Of a stretch of 45,180 nt of DNA, positions 8,915 to 17,313 are shown one piece after another. Each line of letters opens with the position of its first letter. Position 1 is the stretch's first letter. A program made the position numbers and the translations under genes. Source of the stretch: Novosphingobium endophyticum (lineage in GTDB: Bacteria > Pseudomonadota > Alphaproteobacteria > Sphingomonadales > Sphingomonadaceae); contig NZ_BMHK01000030.1 of the NCBI RefSeq assembly GCF_014640675.1, forward strand, positions 1 through 45,180. The letters are read 5' to 3'. Under the pieces are notes generated by a model. That model ran no database searches. It saw nothing but the letters and a program-made list of their open reading frames with translations, and was not told the DNA's origin.

Positions 8915-9285
8915 CTGTGCCGGGAAGCCGCGCTAATGCTGGCTTTTCGGCACTTCGTCAATGGGTTTGTAGCGGACAGTTCCGGCAAAGAATGCCCCCG
9001 ATGGGAATGCAGAATCACGGAATAGTGCAGGAATGGCTTCGCCAGTTTCGACCATTCAAGTTCTTGAATTTCATCGACGTGACCAAGCCTTGCGGGCTCC
9101 TGAGATGACTTGGTTCGGCGGCTTCTGCCAGAAACAGGTCGCCGCAGAGCGGCCCAGCTTCAGTGGCATGAAGTTGGAAGCCTAGGCACGTCACGCGGCC
9201 CTCGCCAATCGACCCAGGCTCTCACTGCAGAGTTTGTGAATCTGGCATGCCTGTGACGTGACCCCCAGCTTTCCTCCGGCTGTGA
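8915..9285. other. Gene-free stretch after tRNA-Val
   Basis: About 370 bases in which I see no gene with a start signal or family match. It leads into the decayed IS3-type transposase. The sequence TGACCCCCAGCTTTCCTCCGG near 9259 lies just beyond the transposase stop and may be one end of that IS. Confidence 0.4.
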
Positions 9286-9450
9286 TTAGAGCCGGGCGGT
9301 TGTTTTGCGCATGAGCGCGGTTGAAGCAATGGGCTGCGTAGCGGCGCCCGTAGGGCGTGGCGAAGCAGCCCATTGCTTTGCAGTTGGGCGGCGAACGCCG
9401 CCGGGGTCTCATAGCCAAGCTGCCGACTTCGGTACGATACGAAGTTCAAT
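9286..9450 (-). pseudogene. IS3-type transposase, frameshifted C-terminal remnant
   Basis: On the minus strand one frame reads QLGYETPAAFAAQL, the end of an IS3-family OrfB catalytic domain. A single-base loss then shifts the frame, and the next frame reads KQWAASPRPTGAATQPIAS followed by TALMRKTTARL and a TAA at 9286-9288. This is the usual C-terminus of IS3 transposases in sphingomonads and rhizobia. The rest of the element upstream is not recognisable. It is a dead fragment. Confidence 0.75.
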
Positions 9451-9903
9451 GAAAAGCTCTCCCGTTCCCGGACCTCGACACATCCGGTCCATCCGGGTTT
9501 TGTGCCCCTTCCAATCCTAGGACGTCCTCGATTGGCACCAAGTCGACCAACATGTCGACCCGGTTGGGGCATTGCGGATTTACACGATCAATCGCTGGGC
9601 GGGAGATCATCGAACGGATCAACAAACGCCCAGCCCCGTCTGCTTTTTCCACGCGAAACCGCGCAGGTCGCTGTCAGGGGCAAGGTTCTTGGGGTTCCAG
9701 CGACTCACTGCGCGACAGGAACCCTGCTGTTTGGGAATGTGGCCGGTTTGCGCAACATTGCGGCCATTGCCAGCAACGACGAACTTGCTGATTTCGGACA
9801 GCCTGCATTTTCGGGAGAGCAACGAGAAATAATGTTGTGCACGCGGCGACAGTGGCAACTTGAGGACGCCCTTTTCGTTGGTCCTGACAAAGGAGAAGCG
9901 AAG
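9451..9903. other. Gene-poor stretch before the NTF2-fold gene
   Basis: About 450 bases containing only open frames without recognisable products. A plus-strand frame is open from 9502 into the NTF2-fold gene, but its N-terminal 134 codons look non-coding. The strong ribosome site for the real gene, AAAGGAGAAGCGAAG, ends just before 9904. Confidence 0.4.
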
Positions 9904-10287
9904 ATGAGCGACAGCGACAACGACATCGTGGAACTGGAAACGGCATTCTGGCAATCCATGGTCGATAAGGATGCCGACCGAGCCAAAAAGATGATTGCAA
10001 ACGATTGCCTCGTGACTGGCCCGATGGGTACTATGAAAATTGACCCCGAAAAGTATGCCGCCATGACCGAGGAAGGCCAGTGGAATTTGGCAAAGTTCGA
10101 ATTTTCAGATGTGAAGGTCATTCGCCCATCAGATGATGTGGCTGTTATTGCCTACAAGGTGCATCAGGAAGGAACAATGAAAGGCAATCGAATGGATCTC
10201 CAATGCGCGGACAGCTCCACCTGGGTGCGTGCTGGCGACGAATGGAAGTGCGCACTTCACACCGAAACCATCTTGTCCGATGATTGA
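9904..10287 (+). CDS. NTF2-like (DUF4440/SnoaL) protein
   Basis: A 127-residue protein of the nuclear transport factor 2 fold: an N-terminal helix with LETAFWQSMVDKDADRAKKM, a segment around CLVTGPMG, and C-terminal strands ending in GDEWKCALHTET. This is the pattern of DUF4440 proteins, which are small ligand-binding or enzyme-like proteins with no fixed function. The ATG at 9904 follows AAAGGAG at good distance, so the longer open frame from 9502 is rejected. It stands alone in a gene-poor stretch. Confidence 0.8.
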   Translation: MSDSDNDIVELETAFWQSMVDKDADRAKKMIANDCLVTGPMGTMKIDPEKYAAMTEEGQWNLAKFEFSDVKVIRPSDDVAVIAYKVHQEGTMKGNRMDLQCADSSTWVRAGDEWKCALHTETILSDD

Positions 10288-10364
10288 CCCATAACGTCGG
10301 AAATTGGGTCGCGACCGTCCGCTTCAAAGAGACGGAAGCACAAAAGCGCACTTCTGGTCCTGCT

Positions 10365-11222
10365 TCATATTCCAGGTGGTGGCGGGGGCGGCGATACCTG
10401 CGACTCGCGTAGGTGAGGATACTGTGTGAGGAAGCGCTCTCTCGCTTCGGGCGAGCCGACGACGTAGATTTCGGCGGGGCCACATGCATCTTGCAAAACG
10501 CGCTCAATCTCCGCGTCAATGTCGGCACTTGCAGGCCCACCCCAATTCATTTCTTCGCCAAGTCGCGCAAGCGTTCTGCCACTGATCCGGTCGCGCAGAA
10601 TGAAGTAGCCGGAGTCATCAATATCCAATCCCATCTCCGCATGGAACCATGCTAATTTGTCGGTAGCCTGTTCGAACTCGCCGACGAAGAAACATCCGTT
10701 CCGCAGTTCCACTCGCCCACGATAAAGCGCTTGGTGCTGTAGACCCGTCCGAGAAATAGAAGCGGGCCATACTCGAATGGTCTTCTTTGCCGCATCGCTC
10801 ACGCGTGGAAGGTTCATTACTGGCACAAAGTGCCAGCGGATGTGCGTAGGCACATCCCAGTTGTTCTCATTTGTCCAGCGTACGAATTCCTCCTCAGTCA
10901 ACCCGGTATCAATCATATCGACCGGCCCGTCAGAACTCTTTCCCGCAAGGCCGAAACCAAGTAGTGCACCGCGCTTTTTCAGCCGCGCGACCCACGTTTC
11001 ACCGATGCGCTTTGCATTAGGAGGCAGAGGCGATGTGGCTTCGCGTTGCCTACCCCCATCAGCAGCCTGCGAGGACTGATTGAGTAACGCGCGGTAGTCA
11101 GGCGACGGTGCGCGGGTCTGCGTAGCGTAGTTGCGCGCTGTCGGCGTGACAGTATCTCCACGATTGTCGCTTGCAGGAGAACACGCGACGCATAACCCTA
11201 GCAGGGATAGGACCTTGAACAT
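10365..11222 (-). CDS. Hypothetical lipoprotein
   Basis: 285 residues that I do not assign to a family. The first 14 residues form a short lipoprotein signal, LLGLCVAC, so the mature protein probably starts at the cysteine and is membrane-anchored. A low-complexity, polar stretch spans about residues 16-70 and a folded region about 70-270, including a domain with many aromatic residues (RWTNENNWDVPTHIRWHFVPV). It ends in a proline run. It is in the low-GC region, alone, between the NTF2-like gene and repeat-bearing intergenic DNA. Confidence 0.65.
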   Translation of the reverse strand: MFKVLSLLGLCVACSPASDNRGDTVTPTARNYATQTRAPSPDYRALLNQSSQAADGGRQREATSPLPPNAKRIGETWVARLKKRGALLGFGLAGKSSDGPVDMIDTGLTEEEFVRWTNENNWDVPTHIRWHFVPVMNLPRVSDAAKKTIRVWPASISRTGLQHQALYRGRVELRNGCFFVGEFEQATDKLAWFHAEMGLDIDDSGYFILRDRISGRTLARLGEEMNWGGPASADIDAEIERVLQDACGPAEIYVVGSPEARERFLTQYPHLRESQVSPPPPPPGI

Positions 11223-11360
11223 GAATAATTATCTGCCTGGAGTGCTTTCCCCCCGCTGAACGAATGGCACCTGTTCCAGGGCTCAGCCGGAAAGCCTCCG
11301 ATCGGAACATGGCAGCGCTTTTGCCAAAGAGAAAGCCGGCAGCTTTCGCGGGGCATTTCG

Positions 11361-11410
11361 GGCATTCGCGAGCCGAGGATGGCACCGCAAAAGCCGACCG
11401 TCCGCTTTTC
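11361..11410 (+). repeat. Diverged interspersed repeat, copy A
   Basis: This 50-base stretch aligns by eye with copies at 12086 and 12405. The shared core is a CATTCG/GTTCGAG start, a CGAGGAtGGC middle and CCGCAAAAGC-GACCG-C-GCTTTT at the end. The copies are diverged and lie only between genes. Confidence 0.55.
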
Positions 11411-11518
11411 CCCAGTCTGGTGCCCGCGCCTATAACTGGAATTGGTGGGAAACGGACCAGTCCTCTTGGGCGCGCTTAGTAAGCAGCCATCCGGTGAACG
11501 GGTCAAATTGGACGTGTA

Positions 11519-11878
11519 TCAATCTTCTCGGCAGCGAACCCACCGCTTGCGGCCGGACCGCCACAGCGACCCGTCATAAGACTGAGTGTCTGGGTTCCAT
11601 TGTGCGCTCAATATGAGTTCGCGGTGCCCACTCTTCGCGGTGAGTGCCAGCCGAAGCTCCGGCGAGCGCATCCACCATTGCGGAGCAATCACAGGCACTT
11701 CCCGCCCGGCGTCGACGAGCCGCGCCAGAAAAAGCGGTGCGCTGGGAACATGCCCGAAGCCTAGAGTTACTTCGATAGGCCGCGGTCCCGCAGTCGTGCA
11801 AACAAGGCCGCCCGTTGCATGGGCGGGTGCTGAGAGCGCCAGCACGGCGAGCGGAAGCGAGAAAGTCCACGGTTTCAT
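11519..11878 (-). CDS. Small secreted protein, unknown function
   Basis: 119 residues with a clear Sec signal peptide: basic MKPW, a hydrophobic core and a cleavage site after AHA at about residue 21. The mature part has three cysteines (two near the start in VCTTAG and one at the end in VRCRED), which may form a disulfide in the periplasm. No family was recognised. It is isolated, with repeat copies on both sides. Confidence 0.6.
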   Translation of the reverse strand: MKPWTFSLPLAVLALSAPAHATGGLVCTTAGPRPIEVTLGFGHVPSAPLFLARLVDAGREVPVIAPQWWMRSPELRLALTAKSGHRELILSAQWNPDTQSYDGSLWRSGRKRWVRCRED

Positions 11879-12085
11879 GGGTTCCGGTATTGCACCTAGT
11901 CGATGAATGGCGGCTTATGTGCGCACTTGGCGCTGACGCGACTTTCGTTGCACCGCCGCCGCCCTCCAGCCCGTTTCTCGTCACTTTGAAATGTCGTCAA
12001 TGTGGACGTGTCCAGAATGTCCGCTCCTGGCTCAAGGCGCCCGCTGCCATGGGTCAGTGCTATCGGCAGTTGCGCCCGACTTTCC

Positions 12086-12135
12086 TGTCGTTCGAGCGTC
12101 GAGGACGGCTCCGCAAAAGCGGACCGGCAGCTTTT
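12086..12135 (+). repeat. Diverged interspersed repeat, copy B
   Basis: Aligns with copy A at 11361: GTCGTTCGAGCGTCGAGGAC, then GGCTCCGCAAAAGCGGACCG and GCAGCTTTT. About three quarters of the bases agree by eye. Confidence 0.55.
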
Positions 12136-12404
12136 CTGCGGCAGAGGCCGAGAAGCGGGTATTGGTTCGTTAGAGGATAACGTCGTCTTTGGTGAAGGCG
12201 GAACTGAACCGGTGGGGTGTGGGGAGAGTTCAACGCCGCCTCCACATGCCAATCTCGTGCCCTTGCGCAAATGCCGCAATTTCCCTTCGGGACTAAACCA
12301 ATCGACCTCGCCTTCCGATCTGTTTCCAGCTTTCGGCATAAAATTGCTGGAGGCCGAGAGCTGCGATGATGCCGACGGCACCGGCAGCAACCGCGGGGCT
12401 TTTC

Positions 12405-12454
12405 GGTCATTCGAGGGCGATTCGCATTTCCCTGAAAGCTGACGGTCTGCTTTC
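12405..12454 (+). repeat. Diverged interspersed repeat, copy C
   Basis: The most diverged of the three copies. It retains GGTCATTCGAG at the left and GAAAGCTGACGGTCTGCTTTCC at the right, in the same order and spacing as copies A and B. Confidence 0.45.
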
Positions 12455-12483
12455 CAGCACCTTTCAAGTAGGGCTATGACCGA

Positions 12484-12502
12484 AAAGTTGGGGGGAGCGG
12501 AC
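12484..12502. repeat. 19-base exact repeat, copy 1
   Basis: AAAGTTGGGGGGAGCGGAC occurs here and again at 13507-13525. Each copy lies two bases or less beyond the stop codon of a minus-strand membrane-protein gene, so the repeat marks the 3' ends of both genes. Confidence 0.8.
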
Positions 12503-12504
12503 TG

Positions 12505-12783
12505 TTATGTGTCTGTTGCCCCCAAAGCCAGAACCCTCTCGTACTCGTTCAGTTGCGCCGCCTTATGAACGCGACGACGGCGACAGAGAAAGCCGAAGAT
12601 CACTATCGGTGCGGCACCGACCAGAAAGGCCAGCCAAACAATCGGCACGTCCTGAAGCTCGATTAAACCTCTGAAATGCGCGCTGATGAGATATGCGAGC
12701 GCGGCAAATCCGACGCATGCACTGATTGTGAAACAAAGCAGTTCTGGCCAACGCGATGGTATGATTGGGCGGGAAAAGTTCAT
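12505..12783 (-). CDS. Small two-helix membrane protein
   Basis: 92 residues with two predicted membrane helices at about 15-37 (CFTISACVGFAALAYLISA) and about 47-67 (IVWLAFLVGAAPIVIFGFLC). A basic RRRRV stretch follows, so the C-terminal tail should be cytoplasmic. No family was recognised and no good ribosome site precedes the ATG. The exact 19-base repeat begins just after its stop. Confidence 0.55.
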   Translation of the reverse strand: MNFSRPIIPSRWPELLCFTISACVGFAALAYLISAHFRGLIELQDVPIVWLAFLVGAAPIVIFGFLCRRRRVHKAAQLNEYERVLALGATDT

Positions 12784-12915
12784 CGCAAGACTATAAGCTT
12801 CGTACCAGCAGAGACAATCCCCGCCTACTTATGGTGGTTATCGTTTTGGCAGCAATGTTGGCGTGTCCTGACGGGCTGCTTTGGCGGAGAAGTTGGGGAA
12901 AACTGCCGTCTCGCT

Positions 12916-13404
12916 TCAGCTTGGAAAAGCCTGAGACACAAGAAGGATCGGGCCGCCAGTGTAATGGCAGTAACCCATCACCATCATGGCACCGGGCCAT
13001 TGGGTTTCGCATTGTCCAACGCGTCCGACAAACGTCGTGCGAGTGGGCCTAACTGGCGGTTCGCCGACTATCTCCCATTGAGCGTAAATCCCGATGCGCT
13101 TCCTGCGGAGCCGATCGGTTATGTTTGATCGGCGAGCCTTAGCGTCCCGCGTCGAGCCAAATATCGCTCGCCCTGACCAATATCCTTCGACTGCGACGCA
13201 CTCGCCAATCAGTCCATTTGGGTCGGCAGCTAAAGCGGCGAAGGGCACACGCTTAGCATTAGAACGGTTGCAGTCGGCTGGGTTCGACCATGCGTTCATG
13301 ATGAACTCGTCGCGAGGCGAATCGTCGGCGGTCTGGGCGGTCGCGTTGGGGGTGGCGACAATAGCTGCAACGCCCGCGAGAATGGCGACCAAACGACCAA
13401 GCAT
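12916..13404 (-). CDS. Hypothetical secreted protein
   Basis: 162 residues from the ATG at 13404; a GTG at 13419 would add five. The N-terminus MLGRLVAILAGVAAIVATPN, followed by ATAQ, is a standard Sec signal with likely cleavage after TAQ. The mature part has four cysteines (in ADCNRS, GECVAV, GQCETQ and GYCHYT) in two evenly spaced pairs, suggesting disulfides, and motifs such as CVAVEGYW that hint at a small beta-barrel. No family assignment was possible. Confidence 0.6.
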   Translation of the reverse strand: MLGRLVAILAGVAAIVATPNATAQTADDSPRDEFIMNAWSNPADCNRSNAKRVPFAALAADPNGLIGECVAVEGYWSGRAIFGSTRDAKARRSNITDRLRRKRIGIYAQWEIVGEPPVRPTRTTFVGRVGQCETQWPGAMMVMGYCHYTGGPILLVSQAFPS

Positions 13405-13506
13405 GCTCGGTTCTACCACCGATCAGCATGTCCGCAATGTCGTCGTGTCCGGAACGGCAGCTTCTCAATTTTGATTTTCGGGGTCGCGCCACGCGGGATC
13501 GACTGG

Positions 13507-13525
13507 AAAGTTGGGGGGAGCGGAC
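13507..13525. repeat. 19-base exact repeat, copy 2
   Basis: Identical to the copy at 12484-12502, again just outside the stop codon of a small membrane-protein gene on the minus strand. The flanks beyond the 19 bases differ between the two copies. Confidence 0.8.
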
Positions 13526-13526
13526 A

Positions 13527-13739
13527 CTATAGACGTCGTCTCAATCTCTGATAGGCCCGGCCTGCAAGGTTGCCGAGAGAGCTTATCCAGAGCAGCAGCA
13601 TTCCGGCAATGAACACCACTCCAGCTGCTATTTCCAAACCAAAGCGCGGTAACACCGAGGCGACCAGCGCGATGAGGATTCCTGCCCCCATTATCGATAG
13701 GCTGAGCATTGTCGCTCGAGAAGGTGGCTTTCGTTTCAC
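13527..13739 (-). CDS. Small two-helix membrane protein, start uncertain
   Basis: The reading frame is open from 13844, but the recognisable part has two membrane helices, LSIMGAGILIALVASVLP and IAAGVVFIAGMLLLWISSL, and a basic end (RAYQRLRRRL). I use the GTG at 13739, giving 70 residues; the start is uncertain because no ribosome site is convincing. No family was recognised. It is unrelated in sequence to the two-helix protein at 12505 but shares the 19-base repeat after its stop. Confidence 0.45.
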   Translation of the reverse strand: MKRKPPSRATMLSLSIMGAGILIALVASVLPRFGLEIAAGVVFIAGMLLLWISSLGNLAGRAYQRLRRRL

Positions 13740-13844
13740 CTCAACATGGTGATGCACCAAGCCGATTTGGACAAGTGGTTGTCTTAAGAGTTGGCGTGAA
13801 TCGACATAGCATTTTCCGATGAACGAAAGGCGGCTCACCGCCAC

Positions 13845-14293
13845 CGTCGTCCAAAACCCGCCGTTCCGGACCCGGCAACTAACGGGTCATGGCGTGGTAC
13901 CAAAGGCATACGGGCTAGCGATCCAAACCCTTGATTGCTCGCGAGTTGCGATAGCGGGGCTCAGCAGCCGGCCGCCCAGCGCGGACAACGCCATTGGGCC
14001 TTTCGATGGAAAGAAGTGCAGTTTCGACTGAGGCTGACCTGGTCTCGTCATCGTCCGCGGTAAGGTTCGCAGCCAATGCCATCTCCGTTAGTTTCCTGAA
14101 GCGACTCAACGCTTGCTGTGTCAATCACGGAGAGGTGGCCCTGCCGCCCCCGTCGGAACCCTGGGGCAGCGGATACCATCGGTCAAAGCTTGAAGTCTCC
14201 GCGCTGGCACGCTGCGGATTCCGATCCAATCGGCACCGAGGTTTGGCATTGTTTTGCCTGCTCCTATTCCGGATTTTTCGGAATTGGGTCAGT
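13845..14293. other. Gene-free stretch
   Basis: About 450 bases with no supported gene. A minus-strand frame at 13915-14124 begins at a TTG without a ribosome site and is not convincing. The stretch ends at the IS630-type remnant. Confidence 0.4.
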
Positions 14294-14440
14294 TTATTCC
14301 AGGCTATCCCAAAATGCCGACGTAGGAACTGGTACACGCTTCCCCACACCTTCAAACGCCGCGTGACGGCCGCCGCTCACCATGGCGTCAAGCTGATCCC
14401 GTTCCGACTGGCTGAGTTCCACGCGATACTTTATGTTCAT
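14294..14440 (-). pseudogene. IS630-type transposase, N-terminal stub
   Basis: From the ATG at 14440 the protein reads MNIKYRVELSQSERDQLDAM and VSGGRHAA, the N-terminus of the IS630 transposases common in sphingomonads. These normally continue into a basic helix-turn-helix segment. Here the match breaks after about 28 residues and an unrelated tail follows. The catalytic DDE domain is missing, so this is a relic. AGGAGG-like bases still precede the start. Confidence 0.7.
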
Positions 14441-14493
14441 CCGAGCCTCCTTCAGCGGTGAGACGCAGATGAATCCCGGAAGATGAATCGTAG

Positions 14494-14766
14494 ATGAGAC
14501 CGACACTTGCCGAAAAAGCAGAGCCACAAGCGCCGCGCTTCACCCAGCTCCAGGGCCAGTATCTGGCCTTCATCCATGCCTATAGCCGGATCTTCAAACG
14601 CCCCCCGGCTGAAGCGGACATGCGGCGACACTTCCAGGTCACAGCACCCTCCGTCCACCAAATGGTGATCACCCTGGAAAAAGCCGGTCTCATCAAACGT
14701 GAGCCGGGCGCCGCCCGAAGTATTCAGCTCCTGGTCGCCCCCGAAGCGCTGCCCGTCCTGCGATAA
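14494..14766 (+). CDS. LexA/MarR-like winged-helix DNA-binding protein
   Basis: A 90-residue single-domain protein resembling the DNA-binding half of LexA. The helices FTQLQGQYLAFIHAYSRIF, PPAEADMRRHFQVTAPSVHQ and MVITLEKAGLIKREPGAARS form a winged helix. It has no peptidase domain, so it cannot self-cleave like LexA. Stand-alone proteins of this type are frequent near IS and phage remnants. It diverges from the IS630 stub, and the next gene faces it from the right. Its targets are unknown. Confidence 0.7.
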   Translation: MRPTLAEKAEPQAPRFTQLQGQYLAFIHAYSRIFKRPPAEADMRRHFQVTAPSVHQMVITLEKAGLIKREPGAARSIQLLVAPEALPVLR

Positions 14767-14797
14767 GCCAAACCGTTATAATCTCTGTGGCGCGGTA

Positions 14798-15268
14798 CTA
14801 GCTTCCCCGCGAACGGACGATCGCCGCCTTGAACAGGCTGGCTTCCGCTTCCCAGTCCAGCCGCACGCGGCGGTGGGCAATGAGCCAGTCCTCGCCCACC
14901 TTGCGCAAGATGTCGAGGTAGTAGCCGGCATGATCGGGGCCGATGTCGGTCCAGGCGACCCAGTATGTGCGGGCATTGGCGCTGTCGGGGCCGGTCAGAT
15001 CGATCTTCGAGGTCGAAAGGTGGTGGCGCACGAAAGTCGCGCCGTGCGTTGCGCCTTCTCCGGCAAGCCAGCGTTCCTGCCAGGCGCGGATGGCGGCGCG
15101 GCCCTCAAAACGAAACGCCTGCCCGCGGCGCACCTTCTCGGCCTCGATGATGCCGTCCTCGGTGAAGCAGGAGACGAAAGCGTCGATCTTCAGGCGGTCG
15201 CCGCTGGTGGTGTACCTGGCCAGCGTGTCGCGGATGGCTTCGCGGGCGAGGAGGTCTTCGAGCGTCAT
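14798..15268 (-). CDS. SnoaL/NTF2-like protein (third gene of operon)
   Basis: 156 residues of the SnoaL_4 type: EDLLAREAIRDTLARYTTS, GDRLKIDAFVSCFTEDGII, then FVRHHLSTSKIDL and a C-terminal sheet with YYLDILRKVGEDWLIAHRRV. Such proteins include dehydratases, isomerases and accessory ring-active enzymes. It starts four bases inside the SDR gene (ATGA overlap), so the two are translationally coupled. The long open frame that runs through it into the SDR region (to 16090) is a shadow. Confidence 0.85.
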   Translation of the reverse strand: MTLEDLLAREAIRDTLARYTTSGDRLKIDAFVSCFTEDGIIEAEKVRRGQAFRFEGRAAIRAWQERWLAGEGATHGATFVRHHLSTSKIDLTGPDSANARTYWVAWTDIGPDHAGYYLDILRKVGEDWLIAHRRVRLDWEAEASLFKAAIVRSRGS

Positions 15269-16044
15269 GACATCACCAGCCCGGCGTCGACGTTCACCGA
15301 CTGCCCGGTGATCGTGCGCGCCTCGTCCGAGGCGAGGAACAGCGCGAGGCCCGCCACGTCCTCCGGCGTGGAGAACGTCCTGAGCGGCAGGGGCGCGACG
15401 ATGCCCGCCTCGACCTCCGCCACGGTCTTGCCCTGCTCTTCGGCGATGCGCTTCATGTAGTTCAGCATGAGATCCGTGCCGATCGCGCCGGGCACCACGC
15501 AATTGCAGCGGATGCCGTATTCGCCCACCTCGCGGGCGATGGTCTTGGTGAGGATGCGCAGCGCGCCCTTGGCGGCGCTGTAGTGGCTCTTCCTCACCAT
15601 CCCGTCCCAACCGGCGCTGGAGGAGAAGTTGACGATCGCGCCGGTCCTGCGCTCCAGCATCGAGCGGTTGAGCACTTCGCGGCTGCACAGCATGGCGGCC
15701 ATGCAGTCGACCTTGTAGGTGTCGAGGAAATTGTCGACCGTCTGTTCCCAGATGTACTTGTCGACGCCCGGCACGGCGGCGTTGTTCATCATCACGTCGA
15801 CCTGGCCCCAGCAACCCATCGCCGTCTCGACCATGGCCGCGACGTCGGCCTCGTCGGTCACGTCCGCGCGCACCGCGACGGCGTTCTCGCCGATAGCCGC
15901 CGCGACCTCCTCGACCAGTTCGAGCCGCCGCGCCGCGAGCACCAGCTTCGCGCCCTCCTCCGCCATCATCCGCGCCATGACCGGGCCGAGACCGGTGCTG
16001 GCGCCGGTGATGATCGCGACCTTGCCTGTGAAGCGCCCGCTCAT
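15265..16044 (-). CDS. SDR-family oxidoreductase
   Basis: A 259-residue classical short-chain dehydrogenase: the nucleotide site is TGASTGLG near residue 14, the structural motif is NNAA, the catalytic set is a Ser in NFSSSAGWDG with YSAAK, and the C-terminus reads TGQSVNVDAG. NAD(H)-dependent alcohol or ketone conversion is expected. It is flanked on both sides by SnoaL-like genes with ATGA overlaps, an arrangement seen in steroid, terpenoid and aromatic catabolic clusters. The substrate is unknown. Confidence 0.92.
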   Translation of the reverse strand: MSGRFTGKVAIITGASTGLGPVMARMMAEEGAKLVLAARRLELVEEVAAAIGENAVAVRADVTDEADVAAMVETAMGCWGQVDVMMNNAAVPGVDKYIWEQTVDNFLDTYKVDCMAAMLCSREVLNRSMLERRTGAIVNFSSSAGWDGMVRKSHYSAAKGALRILTKTIAREVGEYGIRCNCVVPGAIGTDLMLNYMKRIAEEQGKTVAEVEAGIVAPLPLRTFSTPEDVAGLALFLASDEARTITGQSVNVDAGLVMS

Positions 16045-16538
16045 ATCGCCATGACCTTGCGCATGGTCTCGTGGCTCTCTTCCGAGCCATCGAGCGCGCG
16101 GTTGAAACGCTCGACGATGCGCCAGCCCTCGGCGGTGCGGCGCAAGGTCCAGTGATTGACCGCCGCGCGCCAGAGGACCCAGCGCTCGCCTTCCTTCAGC
16201 ACCACCAGCGAATAGCCGACCGCTTCGGCCTCATCGCCCCTGATGCTGATCTTCGGAGTGGCGGTGAGGTGGGCGCAGCCGGTGTCCACGAGGTCGAGAT
16301 GGCCTTGCCAGCCATACATGCCCGCGATCTCATCGGGCGCGGTCAGGCGCTTCGTCCCGCCGTCCGGCAAGGTGAAGCTGTAGCCGCCGCCCTCTACCCA
16401 CAGCTCGCCGGCGGGCCGCGCCGTGGCACTGTCCACCAGCGGGCCGTAGGTATTGAGCAGGTTGAGGATCTCCAGATGATCCTCCGCCTTGCGGCAGCGC
16501 GCCTCGAGCGCGGCGATCCGGCTTTCGATGTCCTGCAT
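16041..16538 (-). CDS. SnoaL/NTF2-like protein (first gene of operon)
   Basis: 165 residues. A helical N-terminus (IESRIAALEARCRKAEDHLE, then ILNLLNTYGPLVDS) leads into the NTF2-fold core, with HLTATPKISIRGDEAEAVGY and VNHWTLRRTAEGWRIVERF. It is the first gene of the three-gene minus-strand operon and overlaps the SDR start by four bases. It differs clearly from the SnoaL-like gene at the other end, so the operon carries two distinct NTF2-fold proteins. Confidence 0.85.
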   Translation of the reverse strand: MQDIESRIAALEARCRKAEDHLEILNLLNTYGPLVDSATARPAGELWVEGGGYSFTLPDGGTKRLTAPDEIAGMYGWQGHLDLVDTGCAHLTATPKISIRGDEAEAVGYSLVVLKEGERWVLWRAAVNHWTLRRTAEGWRIVERFNRALDGSEESHETMRKVMAI

Positions 16539-16616
16539 GTCCTCTCCGTTCGCCTGTCTTGTCGAACACGAGTTGAACGCCCGCGGCGGGAGAGGGTCAA
16601 TCCCCGTTTGGGGAGG

Positions 16617-17171
<555 letters not shown>

Positions 17172-17313
17172 GCCAAGCTGATTCCCCAAGCGCGGCGTCG
17201 GGGCAAGTGATGAGCGGGGTTTGTCCACCAGTCCCCGGCGAAGCACCCTTCCCCGTACCAGGACGGGGAGTACTTTATTCCAAGCTTAACACTGGCGTGA
17301 TACGCACCCCGCC

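Larger units (their letters stand above)
11879..12504. other. Repeat-bearing gene-free region
   Basis: About 625 bases with no supported gene. The open frames here lack starts with ribosome sites and have no family resemblance. The region contains repeat copies B and C and the first copy of a 19-base repeat next to the following gene. Confidence 0.5.

Noticed and set aside
13915..14124. 69-codon minus-strand frame with plausible composition
   Set aside because: It starts at a TTG with no ribosome site and has no family match.
14798..16090. 430-codon minus-strand frame spanning the SnoaL and SDR region
   Set aside because: Its first part is the SDR gene read in another frame, with a run of charged and glycine residues; the real SDR (15265-16044) and SnoaL (14798-15268) genes explain the region.
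17250..17269. Seven-base hairpin (TCCCCGT/ACGGGGA) between dcd and wecB
   Set aside because: It is short, lies between divergent genes and has no T run on a useful side, so neither terminator nor regulatory role is supported.
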